Assembly: GCA_029245345.1 (NCBI GenBank)
Contig: JAQWPM010000018.1
Coordinates: 1-62,283, forward strand
From: Longimicrobiales bacterium
GTDB lineage: Bacteria; Gemmatimonadota; Gemmatimonadetes; Longimicrobiales; Gaopeijiaceae
Length of the DNA stretch: 62,283 nucleotides
Direction of reading: 5' to 3'
A program made the position numbers and the translations under genes. Below the pieces are notes generated by a model. The model was not told the origin of the DNA. It did not search any database and saw only the letters and a program-made list of their open reading frames with translations. This document shows, piece after piece, positions 8,326 through 18,309 of this stretch; the stretch's first letter is position 1; each line of letters begins with the position of its first letter.

Positions 8326-10683
8326 ATGAGCATACTCCGTTGGGCGGCCTCGGTCGCCCTCACCTTGGCGATTCTCGGGTCGATCCCCGAGCCCGCGGCC
8401 GCCCAGGAAGTCGACTATAACAGAGCCGAGCGCTTCCTTTCTTGGCACACGACACCGATGGTGTCGAACGACCAAGTGAACCCAAACTGGCTGGAAGACG
8501 GGCGGCGCTTCTGGTACCGAAACAGCTTGGGTGAAGGGCACGAGTTCATCTTCGTTGATCCGGGTGCGGGTGCCCGACGCCAGCTCTTCGACCACCACCG
8601 CCTCGCCTCCGCGATGTCCATGGCGGACGACACGTCTTACGTCGGCACGAAGCTGCCCTTTGACAATTTCGAGTTCGGCGAGGAACTCCGCACGATCGAG
8701 TTCGCCGCTCGGAAGCAGCAGTTCACGTGCAACATCGTCCAGTACTCCTGCATGGTCGGAGATACCGTCGCGAGCGACACCCCCTACGTCGAGTCGCCCG
8801 ACGGATTGTGGGAGGCATTCGTGGTCGACTACGACCTCTACGTTCGCCCGACGGGTGGCGGAGACTCGATCCGCGTCACGACGGATGGAGAGGAGTACAA
8901 CTCCTACGGACTCGGGGCGCCACGCCCCAGTCAGCTGCGGAATCCCGGCCCACGACGCCCTTCGGTCAGTTGGTCGCCCGACTCGCGGCGCGTGGCCGTA
9001 TCGAGAGACGATGAGCGGGAAGTAGAGCACCATCACTACCTCTCCATGACCCCGCAGCGTCCAGAACACTTCTCCTACCCCTACGCACTTCCGGGCGACT
9101 CGATCATCCCGTACCCGGGCATTCATATCGTGTCACTGGATGTCGCTGCCACCACAGATGGTGACGGTGGGTCTCCCCTTCCGCAGGTAGCGAGCAACGT
9201 CGCCGTAGGCTTTGCGGAGCGGCCCCTTCAGTCGTCGTACGCGGGCTCCGTGCCGGACTCCGCCTGGAGTGATGACGGTGCGACGCTCTACGTGACGTCT
9301 ACCGATCGCGGATATAAGAACATGTGGCTCACGGCCGTGAACGTGAACACCGGAGCGGAGCGCATTCTGGCTCACGAGACGGGCAAGACCTACGTCGAGA
9401 TGGGCCACGGCACTCGACTCGATCCGGCGTCTTGGTACGTGTTCCAGAACGATGACGTCCTCTGGTGGTCGCAGCGTGACGGGTGGGCCCATCTGTACAT
9501 GCTCGGCGCCGACGGCGCAGTGAAGACCCAGCTCACCTCGGGTGCATGGATGGTCGAGCGAGTCCTCCGCGTCGATGAGGCCTCGGGTCAGATCTACTTC
9601 ATTGCGCGGGGTCGCGAGGCGGACCGGTTCATCTATGAGGCGTACATGTATCGGATCAATCGGGATGGGTCAGGTCTGACGCTGGTGACCCCACAAGAAG
9701 GCCACCACGAGATCACCTGGTCACCGGACGGATCCGTCTTTGTAGATCGCTGGTCTCAGATCGACGTACCGGCGCAGATCGCACTGAAGTCCGGAGCCGA
9801 TGGGCGGACGATCATGCCGCTCGAAGCAGCCAATGTGGACCGCCTGACGGCAGAGCTCGACTTCCAGCCGGCGGAGGTCTTCACCGTGAAAGCTCGTGAC
9901 GGCATCACGGACCTCTACGGGCTGATCTACTTCCCGCCGAACCTCGATCCGGAAGCGGAATACCCGATCATCTCGCATATCTATCCGGGCCCACAGGTCG
10001 GCTCGGTCGGGCGGGCGTGGAACTACCGCGGCGGTGGAGACGACTTCGCGCTCGCACAGCTCGGCTTCATCGTGATCCAGCTCGATCACATGGGGACGCC
10101 GTGGAGGTCGAAGGCCTTCCACGACAACTACTACGGTGACTTCAACGACAACGGACTGCCGGATCACATTACGGCCATCCAGCAGCTCGCGGCGCGGTAT
10201 CCGGTCATCGATATCGACCGCGTGGGGATGTACGGACACTCGGGCGGGGGCTTCGCGACCGCCGACGCCATGTTCCGCTTCCCGGACTTCTTCAAGGTCG
10301 GCGTGTCGGGTGCTGGCAACCACGACAACGCCACCTACAACATCTACTGGGCGGAGAAGTACCAGGGTGAGCTGACGCGCGACGAGGACACGGGCGTCGA
10401 CAACTTCCAGGAAGAGGCGAACAAGTCGCATGTCGCGAACCTCCAGGGGAAGTTGCTGCTGATGCACGGCGACATGGACGACAACGTCCACCCTGCCATG
10501 ACCATCCAGGTCGTGGACGAGTTGATCAAGGCCAACAAGGACTTCGATCTGCTCATCGCGCCGAATCGGGCCCACGGGCTCAACGAACCGTACTTCGTGC
10601 GGAAGCGCTGGGACTACTTCGTGACGCACCTCCTCGGCGCCGAGCCGCCAAGTGAGTACGTGATACAGCGTCCGCAGAACTGA
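8326..10683 (+). CDS. Secreted S9 family peptidase (dipeptidyl-peptidase IV type)
   Basis: A serine exopeptidase of the prolyl oligopeptidase clan, about 785 residues. I prefer the ATG at 8326: CAGGAGA precedes it and a signal peptide ending near PAAAQ follows at once. The ATG at 8260 would overlap the truncated gene and bury the signal. The N-terminal two thirds is a DPP IV-type propeller (SWSPDSRRVAVSRDD). The C-terminal alpha/beta hydrolase has GHSGGG with the nucleophile at about residue 639, aspartate in HGDMDDNVHP and histidine in NRAHGLNE. It would release dipeptides from peptides in the periplasm or outside the cell. A hairpin terminator follows. Confidence 0.93.
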   Translation: MSILRWAASVALTLAILGSIPEPAAAQEVDYNRAERFLSWHTTPMVSNDQVNPNWLEDGRRFWYRNSLGEGHEFIFVDPGAGARRQLFDHHRLASAMSMADDTSYVGTKLPFDNFEFGEELRTIEFAARKQQFTCNIVQYSCMVGDTVASDTPYVESPDGLWEAFVVDYDLYVRPTGGGDSIRVTTDGEEYNSYGLGAPRPSQLRNPGPRRPSVSWSPDSRRVAVSRDDEREVEHHHYLSMTPQRPEHFSYPYALPGDSIIPYPGIHIVSLDVAATTDGDGGSPLPQVASNVAVGFAERPLQSSYAGSVPDSAWSDDGATLYVTSTDRGYKNMWLTAVNVNTGAERILAHETGKTYVEMGHGTRLDPASWYVFQNDDVLWWSQRDGWAHLYMLGADGAVKTQLTSGAWMVERVLRVDEASGQIYFIARGREADRFIYEAYMYRINRDGSGLTLVTPQEGHHEITWSPDGSVFVDRWSQIDVPAQIALKSGADGRTIMPLEAANVDRLTAELDFQPAEVFTVKARDGITDLYGLIYFPPNLDPEAEYPIISHIYPGPQVGSVGRAWNYRGGGDDFALAQLGFIVIQLDHMGTPWRSKAFHDNYYGDFNDNGLPDHITAIQQLAARYPVIDIDRVGMYGHSGGGFATADAMFRFPDFFKVGVSGAGNHDNATYNIYWAEKYQGELTRDEDTGVDNFQEEANKSHVANLQGKLLLMHGDMDDNVHPAMTIQVVDELIKANKDFDLLIAPNRAHGLNEPYFVRKRWDYFVTHLLGAEPPSEYVIQRPQN

Positions 10684-10696
10684 CCGAATGAAGGAC

Positions 10697-10724
10697 GGGT
10701 AGGGGCCCGGCAGGGCCCCTACCC
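10697..10724 (+). terminator. Hairpin terminator after S9 peptidase
   Basis: A perfect 12-base stem GGGTAGGGGCCC/GGGCCCCTACCC with loop GGCA, 13 bases past the stop codon. It is followed by a short T-rich stretch (ATCTTT). Confidence 0.75.
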
Positions 10725-10795
10725 GGATCTTTCCCGCCCGGCTGTATCCCGGTTTGTAGTGCCTAGCGGATATTCCAACCGTTGACCGACCCGCC

Positions 10796-10888
10796 GTTGA
10801 GGAGACGATCCAGTTCCTGGAACTCGACCCGGCTTTTGATGACCTACGAGAGCATCCGGGCTATCAGGAGCTCGTCGCGGGACGCTGA
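10796..10888 (+). pseudogene. C-terminal scrap of a TPR-type protein
   Basis: An unstarted frame reading FLELDPAFDDLREHPGYQEL before a TGA stop. The pattern (LDP.F..LR..P....L) is the usual C-terminus of tetratricopeptide-containing serine/threonine kinases or adenylate-cyclase-like regulators in these phyla. Nothing of the remaining protein is present between here and the terminator upstream, so this is a decay remnant between two peptidase genes. Confidence 0.4.
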
Positions 10889-10894
10889 TTCGCG

Positions 10895-12970
10895 TCAGCG
10901 ATCCCTATCGCTCACCGGCACCGTCCCCATCGGCTTCAGATACGTCTCCCACCACCCGAGCTCGTTGATCATCCGGTGCACGTTGTTCCAGTGACCGCGG
11001 ATGCCATGCGCCATGCCCTCGTAGATGATGAGCTTCGTGGGCACCCGCTGCTTCTTGAGCGACGTGTAGAGCTGGATCGACCCCTCCAACGGAACGCGGT
11101 AGTCGTCCTCTCCGTGCACGAACAACGTGGCGGCCTTTACTCCACCAGAGTTGAGGTAGGCGGACTGCCGGATCATGACCTCTCTGGCTTCCGGATCCCA
11201 GGGCGGTCCGAGGAACTCCATCTCCTTCGTGCGAGCGACATCCGATAGCGCGTAGTTGCTCGTCCAGTTCGAGGCGCCTGCGCCGGGCACGGCAGCCTTG
11301 AAGCGGTCCGGATATCGGGTGATCAGCCAGTTGGTCAGGATGCCGCCGTACGAGTGGCCGGTCGAGCCCACGCGATCTCGGTCGATCGGGTATTGCTCGA
11401 TGAGGTGGTCGACGCCAGCCAGCACGTCTTCGCCGTCGTTGGTGCCCCAGGCTCCCCACGTTCCCCATTTGAAGTCGTCCCCGTAGCCTGTCGAGCTGCG
11501 GAAGTTGGGTAGGAATACGAAGTACCCGTTTGCGGCGAACAGCATGTTCTTGAAGTTGAAGCCGTATCCCGAGGCGCTGTGCGGCCCTCCGTGGTTGACG
11601 ACGATCAGTGGGTACGTGCCGGCCTCAGGGTCGTAGCCGTAGGGGTACAGCAGGAATCCCTCGACCGGTGTGCCGTCGTAACTCGTGTAGAGGATGCGCT
11701 CCGAAGGGCGACTGGCTAACTCGACCTCGGATAGGAAGTCCTCGTGCACGTCGGTCAGTCGGCGCTCGTTCTGTCCGTCGATGTCTGCTACATAGATGTC
11801 AGAAGGGCGCTCGAACTCGCCGACGGCGTACGTCATGCGTTGGAACGACTGATCGATATCTAGCCCTTGGATTCGGCGTTCACCCGTCGTGACCTGCTCG
11901 ACTCCGCCTCCGTCTGGGGAGACTCGGAAGAGGTGCCTCCCGCCGCCGATACCGGTGACGAGGTAGATGTAGCGACTGTCCGGCGACCACATCGGCGCAC
12001 CCGCATCCAGATCCCAGTCGGCCGTGAGGTTGACGGGGTCTCCGCCGTCGGCCGGTCGGATGTAGAGGTCGCGGGGTCCGCCGTGCCTCAGCTTACGGTC
12101 GATGATCATGTTGGTGCCGAAGCCACGCGTATACGAAATCCACCGACCGTCGGGTGAGAAACCTGCTCCCGAGTAGGTGTAGCCGTCATCGGTGAGGCGG
12201 GTGAGCTGCCCTTCCACCGTGACCATGAAGAGGTCTGACCGGCCGTAGGCCAGTTCGTCGAGCACGGCTTCGTCGGCGCTGAAGAGCAGTGAACTCCCGT
12301 CCGGCCGCCACTGCACGCCACTCGGTCGCAGTCCCAGGCTTGTCAGCTGTCGAGCTTCACCCGAGCCCGCGGCGGGCGTGAGGAAGATTTCCGTCAAAGG
12401 CTGAACGTCAGGGTCAGGCAGTGGGAAGCTTTGGCGGTCGCGGCGGAAAGGGTACCAGTCGAAAGCCTCTCCTTTGAAGCGCTCTTCGTGTCGCTGCTCG
12501 AAGGCCGTCAGTTCTGGCTGTGCAACCGCCGGCATCGGCGTGTCTCGCGTAATCGCGAGCCAGCGTCCGTCTGGGCTGGTGGGACCATCCGGGTCGACGC
12601 TGTTGTCGCGGACGGCGGGTTCGCTCAGGCGCGATGGATCGACCAGCCACGTAAGGTCCTGATGGCTGACTCGCAGGAGACCATCTGCGGCCCAGCGAGG
12701 GTCGGACACGTCTTGGCCGTTGCGCTGAACTCGCACGGGCTCGGCCGATCCGTCGGCTCGAGCGATCCACGACTCAGTCGCTGTCCCGTTGGTCTCCTCG
12801 ATGCGAAGCGAGACGGTATAGGCGACCCAATCACCCTCGGGGGAGATCAGCGGAGAGCCGACGCTCTTCACACTGTAGTAGTCTTCCAACGTCAGCTGCC
12901 GCCCTGTTTGAGCGGACGCGGGGACTGAGGCGAGAAGTACCACACCGAGAGAAAGGATGATTCGGCGCAT
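10895..12970 (-). CDS. Secreted S9 family peptidase
   Basis: A 691-residue exported serine peptidase. The signal peptide MRRIILSLGVVLLASV ends near ASAQ. The N-terminal propeller carries SPEGDWVAYT, SPDGRWLAI, SPDGRWISYT and SPDSRYIYLV. The catalytic domain has GHSYGG (nucleophile near residue 540), aspartate in HGEDDYRVP and histidine in MAHGIRGH, in family order. The closest functional classes are acylaminoacyl-peptidase and dipeptidyl-peptidase-like enzymes; the sequence cannot separate them. Transcribed alone on the minus strand, its promoter must lie in 12971-13223, shared divergently with the antitoxin gene. Confidence 0.92.
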   Translation of the reverse strand: MRRIILSLGVVLLASVPASAQTGRQLTLEDYYSVKSVGSPLISPEGDWVAYTVSLRIEETNGTATESWIARADGSAEPVRVQRNGQDVSDPRWAADGLLRVSHQDLTWLVDPSRLSEPAVRDNSVDPDGPTSPDGRWLAITRDTPMPAVAQPELTAFEQRHEERFKGEAFDWYPFRRDRQSFPLPDPDVQPLTEIFLTPAAGSGEARQLTSLGLRPSGVQWRPDGSSLLFSADEAVLDELAYGRSDLFMVTVEGQLTRLTDDGYTYSGAGFSPDGRWISYTRGFGTNMIIDRKLRHGGPRDLYIRPADGGDPVNLTADWDLDAGAPMWSPDSRYIYLVTGIGGGRHLFRVSPDGGGVEQVTTGERRIQGLDIDQSFQRMTYAVGEFERPSDIYVADIDGQNERRLTDVHEDFLSEVELASRPSERILYTSYDGTPVEGFLLYPYGYDPEAGTYPLIVVNHGGPHSASGYGFNFKNMLFAANGYFVFLPNFRSSTGYGDDFKWGTWGAWGTNDGEDVLAGVDHLIEQYPIDRDRVGSTGHSYGGILTNWLITRYPDRFKAAVPGAGASNWTSNYALSDVARTKEMEFLGPPWDPEAREVMIRQSAYLNSGGVKAATLFVHGEDDYRVPLEGSIQLYTSLKKQRVPTKLIIYEGMAHGIRGHWNNVHRMINELGWWETYLKPMGTVPVSDRDR

Positions 12971-13223
12971 GGCCGCCTCCAGCTTCTTGGATTGTTTGGA
13001 TTCCTACCGCGGACCCAATCGGACTAGGGTGCGGGCCCAGAATAGCCTCTTGCTCGGTGCGGCGCTCCTAGGGGAGGAATCAGCCCTAAGCCATGGTCCG
13101 GATGAGGGCCGATTGTGACATGTGCGGGACCCGGTGAAGTCGCGACCCCAATGAGAGAGCGACGAGGCGATCAGAAGCTCGTTGTGGGCGTGTTCACGTT
13201 GGTAGGATACCGGTGGCAGGAAA

Positions 13224-13460
13224 GTGAAGACATCGATCACACGATCTAAGGATGTGCTCAAACAACTGGATGGCGTGCCGGGCGCTGAGTTTCGTTCAGC
13301 GCTCATCGAACGAATCCTGCGAGCGTTTCTCCATCGGCGGGCTCTCGATGCGGTGCAGGCCAGGGATCGGGCGCTTCTGGATAGAGAGGAGGATGGGTTC
13401 AACGTCGAGGCTCGGGACGTCTTGGAATACCAGGCCCCTTTGCTGGACATTGATGTCTGA
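13224..13460 (+). CDS. Antitoxin of a MazEF/PemIK-type pair (probable)
   Basis: A 78-residue, charge-rich protein of no defined fold by eye, starting at a GTG preceded by GCAGGA. The reading as an antitoxin rests mainly on position: it ends 21 bases before a MazF/PemK-like toxin start, the usual order and spacing. The N-terminal half (KDVLKQLDGVPGAEFRSAL) could be a DNA-binding part and the acidic C-terminal half would cover the toxin. The toxin partner is truncated, so this gene may be an orphan in decay. Confidence 0.5.
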   Translation: MKTSITRSKDVLKQLDGVPGAEFRSALIERILRAFLHRRALDAVQARDRALLDREEDGFNVEARDVLEYQAPLLDIDV

Positions 13461-13481
13461 CGCCGCCGTCCAGGTCACCCG

Positions 13482-13706
13482 GTGAGAAGGGGAGAGCTGT
13501 ACCGTGTACGAAGGCCTGGAGGTGACGTCAGGCGGTCCCGAGTGTTCGTTGTCGTTAGTCGCCAAGCGCTCATCGACTCCTGTTTCGCGACCGTGGTGTG
13601 CGCTCCTGTGTACACGCAAGGAGAGAGCTGTCTAGCGTTGCGAGGCGCGTCCACGCGGCCAATGTTGCAAAGTACACGTACTCGAGTCGGAGGAAGGATC
13701 CCGTGA
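13482..13706 (+). pseudogene. Truncated MazF/PemK-like toxin
   Basis: The first 48 or so residues ([36 protein letters not shown]) match the beginning of the MazF/PemK endoribonuclease fold, including the first beta strands. After VYTQGE the sequence becomes unrelated, and there is no room for the remaining 55-60 residues before the next gene starts at 13703. The toxin has lost its C-terminal half and is presumably inactive. GTG start. Confidence 0.65.
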
Positions 13707-15721
13707 GAAGCAACGGACGGACCATCGTATCAGCGCTCGCACTCTTCGCTGTGGCTGCGAGCTCGGCTCTCGCACAGGATGGGGCCAAGAAGCGCATGAC
13801 GATGGAAGAGTCTCTCCTCCTACCGGCGTGGAGCGGGTACCGGCTGTCCCCCGACAACAGCAAGGTGGTCTTCACCAAGCGGGAGATGGACACGGAGGAA
13901 TGGGAGAGCGTCACGCACGTATGGGTCCACGACCTCGAGGCCAATGAGTCGATCCAACTGACGAACTCCGCGCGTGGCGAGAGTAATCCGCGGTGGTTGC
14001 CGGATGGTCGCGTCCTTTTCAGCTCCCGCCGTGGCGAGGGTGATGACGCGGAGAATCAGTACTGGGCGATTTCACTGCGTGGTGGTGAAGCGGTGGCGTT
14101 CTTCGATGATGACGAAGCTCCGAACAGCGGCTCGTTCACCCGGGACTTCTCGATGATCGCGTACGCCGAGGAATCTGAGCGTGTCGACAAAGAAGAATGG
14201 GAAGAGCGGACAGAGAAGAAGGACGACGCGTATTACGCTGAGGTGAAGCTCACCTGGCGGCATCTCTGGGTGTACGATTCGGAGACGGGTGAGAAGACGC
14301 AGATCACAGAGGGAGAGTTCGACCACCAGGGACCGCAGTGGTCGCCTGACGGAGAGTGGATCGCGTTTACGTCGAACCGGACGCAGACGCAGATGGGTGA
14401 TCCTGATCGTAGCGACAACTCCGACGTCCTGATCATCGCAGCCGACGGTGGCGAGCCTCGCAATCTCAGCGCGAGCAACGCTGGGTCGGATGGTGGGCCG
14501 GTGTGGTCGCCGGACGGGACCCGGATCGCCTACACCGGCTCGCTCGTCGAGAACGGCGGCGCCGCCCAGAACGATGTCTTTGTCGTGGCTGTGTCCGGCG
14601 GTGAGCCTCGAAACCTCACGCTAGACGTCAACCTCTCGGCATCCGGTGTGCGTTGGTCCGAGGATGGCAGCGAGATCCTGTTCACGGTGGCGAACGGACT
14701 CTCGTCGCATCTGTATAAGATGTCCGCCACAGGCGGCGAGCCCGAGATGATCCTGCCCGACGACGACTTCATCTACGGCGGCACAACGCTCTCCGACGAC
14801 GGCACCAAGCTGATCTTCACCGGGAGCTCGCCCTACACCACGGGTGAGGTCTTCATCGCAGATGCCGACGGGTCGAACATCGAGCACGTGCTCAGCCCGA
14901 CCGGTGAGATGGAAGACTTCGACATCGCGCGGTCGGAGCTGTTGACCTGGGAGGGCGCGGACGGCTGGGAGATCGAGGGTGTGCTCACCTACCCGCTCGA
15001 CTACGTCGAAGGACAGAGCTACCCCATGATCCTCCAGGTTCATGGTGGTCCTCACGGCCGTTACTCGAAAGCCTTCAATTCAGGCTCGCAGATTTGGGCC
15101 GCGCGCGGTTACGCGGTGCTACGCGGCAATCCGCGGGGCAGTTCCGGCCGTAGCTACGAGTTCTCCAACGCCAACTATATGGACTGGGGCGGCAAGGATT
15201 TCGAGGACCTGATGGAGGGCGTCGACCATGTCGTGGACATGGGGATCGCTGATCCGGATCAGCTCGCGATCATGGGCGGCAGCTACGGTGGTTTCATGAC
15301 CTTCTGGAGTATCACGCAGACCGATCGCTTCAAGGCGGCGATCGGTCATGCCGCGATCTCCGATTGGTATGCATTCTACGGACAGACCGACATCCCCTTC
15401 CTACTCGAGTTCGGGTTCGGCGGGCTGCCCTGGGAGACGAAAGAGACCTTCGAGGAGTTTTCGCCGATCGAGTATGCGGTAAACGTGACGACGCCTCTGC
15501 TCATCACGCACGGCGAGGAAGATGCGCGCGTGCCGATCACTCAGGGTGAGGAGTACTTCCGTGCGCTCAAGAAGATGGGCAACGACGTGGAATTCCTACG
15601 CTTCCCGCGCGAAGGCCACGGGATTCGCGAGCCCCGTCACCGCATCTACTTGGATCAGGAACAGGCCAAGTGGTTCGACCGATGGATCAAGGCGAGGACG
15701 GTGACGGACTCGGACAGGTAG
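13703..15721 (+). CDS. Secreted S9 family peptidase
   Basis: About 672 residues. The GTG at 13703 is favoured by the strong GGAGGAAGG just upstream and by the signal peptide that follows ([13 protein letters not shown]). The open frame upstream of it is only read-through of the toxin region. The propeller contains [20 protein letters not shown] and [10 protein letters not shown]. The hydrolase has GGSYGG with serine near residue 527, HGEEDARVP and REGHGI. This is the typical bacterial dipeptidyl/tripeptidyl S9C-like layout, probably acting on peptides outside the inner membrane. The truncated toxin overlaps its start by four bases. Confidence 0.92.
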   Translation: MRSNGRTIVSALALFAVAASSALAQDGAKKRMTMEESLLLPAWSGYRLSPDNSKVVFTKREMDTEEWESVTHVWVHDLEANESIQLTNSARGESNPRWLPDGRVLFSSRRGEGDDAENQYWAISLRGGEAVAFFDDDEAPNSGSFTRDFSMIAYAEESERVDKEEWEERTEKKDDAYYAEVKLTWRHLWVYDSETGEKTQITEGEFDHQGPQWSPDGEWIAFTSNRTQTQMGDPDRSDNSDVLIIAADGGEPRNLSASNAGSDGGPVWSPDGTRIAYTGSLVENGGAAQNDVFVVAVSGGEPRNLTLDVNLSASGVRWSEDGSEILFTVANGLSSHLYKMSATGGEPEMILPDDDFIYGGTTLSDDGTKLIFTGSSPYTTGEVFIADADGSNIEHVLSPTGEMEDFDIARSELLTWEGADGWEIEGVLTYPLDYVEGQSYPMILQVHGGPHGRYSKAFNSGSQIWAARGYAVLRGNPRGSSGRSYEFSNANYMDWGGKDFEDLMEGVDHVVDMGIADPDQLAIMGGSYGGFMTFWSITQTDRFKAAIGHAAISDWYAFYGQTDIPFLLEFGFGGLPWETKETFEEFSPIEYAVNVTTPLLITHGEEDARVPITQGEEYFRALKKMGNDVEFLRFPREGHGIREPRHRIYLDQEQAKWFDRWIKARTVTDSDR

Positions 15722-15967
15722 GAGGACCGGCGCAGACCCCAAGCAGAGATACCCTCTGCCCAGCTGGACCCGTGCCCGGCCCCGAGCACATGCATCAGCC
15801 GACCGTCACGTGGTGCCCATCGGGACGAAAATGTGTTGCGGTTACTTACCCTCCATTGCTCACCGTGGACGGACGCCTTGCGCGCTTGTCCGCCCTGGGC
15901 GCATGGTCTTTTCCCCTAGACACAAAACCAACCAAGGCGCCCGCCATCCAACTCAGCACTGGACCGA

Positions 15968-18115
15968 ATGGAGCGCGCCAGCACGTCCGTCTCTTCACGA
16001 TGGATGCTGCCCATGGCTGACGCGCACCGAGGTCCGGCGAACCCGCAATCGCTCGAGAAGCAACTCGGCCTGTGGGATGTATACGCTTTGGCTACGGGTG
16101 CCACGCTCAGCTCCGGCTTCTTCTTGTTGCCGGGCATCGCAGCCGCAGGTGCCGGTCCCGCGATGCCGCTCTCGTACCTGTTGGCGGCGCTCATTCTTTT
16201 GCCCGGACTTCTGAGCAAAGTCGAACTTGCGACGGCCATGCCGAAGGCAGGAGGGATCTATTACTTCCTGGATCGGAGTATGGGGCCTCTGGTGGGCACG
16301 ATCGGCGGCTTCGGGACGTGGATCGCGCTCATCCTGAAGTCCGCCTTCGCCTTGGTGGGTGTCGGTGCCTATTTGCACCTCTTTTTTCCAGGCCTGGAGC
16401 TCGGCCCCATCGCCGCAGCGTTCGCCATCTTCTTCGGCGTGGTGAACTACTTCGGAGCGAAAAAGAGCGGATCGTTTCAGGTTCTGCTGCTGATCGGGTT
16501 GTTGATCTTGCTGCTCTGGTTCTGCGGATTCGGGCTCATGCAGATGGAGTTCGCGCAATTCGAGGGTTTCTATGATTCCGGCAGTACGGGGGTGATCGGT
16601 ACCGCCGGCTTAGTGATCGTCAGCTACATGGGGCTCACCAAAGTCTCCAGTGTCGCAGAGGAGGTTAAGGATCCAGAAAGGAACCTCCCGCTCGGCATGT
16701 TCCTGGCGTTTGCGACCATCGTTGTGGTCTACACCGTGGGCACGTCCGTCATGATCGGCGTGGTCGGGATCGATGTCTTGGCCGCAAACGGGGGCGATCT
16801 GACACCGGTCGCCACCGTTGCTGAAGCCCTAGTCGGGCCGTGGGGAAGGTTGGTCATGACGGTGGCGGCCGTGCTCGCCTTTTCATCGGTAGCGAATGCA
16901 GGGGTCCTGTCGGCGTCGCGCTATCCGCTTGCCATGGGTCGCGATCGACTCCTTCCCGATGTTTTTGGGAAGATCGGAGCGCGTGGAACACCAACGCTGG
17001 GCATTGTCGTCACGGTGCTCTTGATCTTGCTGTGCGTCACTCTATTCGATCCGACTAAGATCGCGAAGCTGGCGAGTGCGTTTAAGCTCGTCATGTTCGC
17101 GCTTGCCTGCCTGGCCGTCATCGTCATGCGTGAGAGCGGCATCGAATCGTACGATCCCGGATTTCGATCTCCGCTGTATCCTGGCATCCAGATCGTCGGG
17201 ATACTCGGATCCTTCTGGCTGATTGTGAACATGGGTATTCTGCCGACCCTGTTTACTGGAGGGCTGATCACCTTCGGAGCGATGTGGTTCACCTACTACG
17301 CTCGAGACCGAGTGTCGCGCGAAGGTGCCATTTTCCATGTCTTCGAGCGCTTGGGACGCCAACGATATGACGGCCTAGATCGCGAGTTGCGGGAGATCAT
17401 CAAGGAACGTGGGCCGCGTGAAGCAGATCCATTCGAAGAGCTGCTGACAGAGGCCGATGTGCTCGATGTCAAAGGCCCGGTACTCTTCGAGAAACTTGCG
17501 GGATTAGCCGCGCAGCGCATGGCCAAGACACTGCCGTTGGCGTCTGATGAATTGTGCTCAGGGTTCTTGGAAGGGACGCGTCGGGGAGGGACACCCGTGT
17601 CACACGGTGCCGCGCTTCCCCATATGCGCTCAGACCTTCTGCGTTCTCCGAGCGTTCTGCTGGCCCGTGTACCAGGCGGGGTCGACTTCGAGGGGCAAGC
17701 TGAGATCGCTCCGGATGAAGTCGTGCGAGCGGTCTTCTTCCTCGCCAGTCCGGAAGAGGATCCCGGGCTGCATCTCCGGATTCTGGCTCAGATTGCCCGG
17801 CGCGTTGATCAAGATGCGTTTATGGATGAGTGGCTAGCGGCCTCGAGTGACGAGGAACTCAAAGAAGCACTCTTCCGGAACGAGCGCATGCTCGTCATTA
17901 CCCTCAAGTCCGATCGGGGCGGGGCTGATTTGATTGGACGGAAGCTTCGCGAGGTGTCGCTCCCGGAAGGCACGCTGATTGCCATGTTGCGCCGGGACGA
18001 CCAGTTGTTATTCCCGAGCGGTGATACCTCGTTGGCAGAAGGCGATCGCCTCACGGTCCTTGGGCGCCCAGAGGGCGTGGCAGCACTACGGGAGCGGTAC
18101 GGGCTACCGACGTAG
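15968..18115 (+). CDS. APC family permease with EIIA-like and TrkA-C domains
   Basis: A 715-residue inner-membrane amino-acid transporter with cytoplasmic regulatory modules. Residues about 30-460 form some twelve hydrophobic helices with APC-superfamily features (LATGATLSSGFFLLPG near the first helix, AEEVKDPERNLP mid-protein). Residues about 490-635 resemble a fructose-type PTS EIIA domain, including VSHGAALPH, where the phospho-histidine would lie. The last 70 residues (REVSLPEGTLIAMLRR...GDRLTVLG) are a TrkA-C/RCK-C ligand-binding domain. The architecture suggests transport gated by a phosphoryl or ligand signal. An ATG at 16013 would remove a poor leader and is an equally possible start. 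No partner genes adjoin. Confidence 0.88.
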   Translation: MERASTSVSSRWMLPMADAHRGPANPQSLEKQLGLWDVYALATGATLSSGFFLLPGIAAAGAGPAMPLSYLLAALILLPGLLSKVELATAMPKAGGIYYFLDRSMGPLVGTIGGFGTWIALILKSAFALVGVGAYLHLFFPGLELGPIAAAFAIFFGVVNYFGAKKSGSFQVLLLIGLLILLLWFCGFGLMQMEFAQFEGFYDSGSTGVIGTAGLVIVSYMGLTKVSSVAEEVKDPERNLPLGMFLAFATIVVVYTVGTSVMIGVVGIDVLAANGGDLTPVATVAEALVGPWGRLVMTVAAVLAFSSVANAGVLSASRYPLAMGRDRLLPDVFGKIGARGTPTLGIVVTVLLILLCVTLFDPTKIAKLASAFKLVMFALACLAVIVMRESGIESYDPGFRSPLYPGIQIVGILGSFWLIVNMGILPTLFTGGLITFGAMWFTYYARDRVSREGAIFHVFERLGRQRYDGLDRELREIIKERGPREADPFEELLTEADVLDVKGPVLFEKLAGLAAQRMAKTLPLASDELCSGFLEGTRRGGTPVSHGAALPHMRSDLLRSPSVLLARVPGGVDFEGQAEIAPDEVVRAVFFLASPEEDPGLHLRILAQIARRVDQDAFMDEWLAASSDEELKEALFRNERMLVITLKSDRGGADLIGRKLREVSLPEGTLIAMLRRDDQLLFPSGDTSLAEGDRLTVLGRPEGVAALRERYGLPT

Positions 18116-18309
18116 AGTTGAGCGGCCAGATGCGGTTCAGCGTCCAGGCGCTGGCGGCGGAGACGAGCCGGGCGGTCTAGTCGATCGCCGGCCCCGCCTG
18201 GGGGAACCGCCGCCGGCTGATTGGGGTCCATTCCTCAACGATCCGCAGTCCCACGGGGTCATCGAAGTACCCACAAGTTTCATTCCGTTTACACCTGCCT
18301 GGATTGCCC

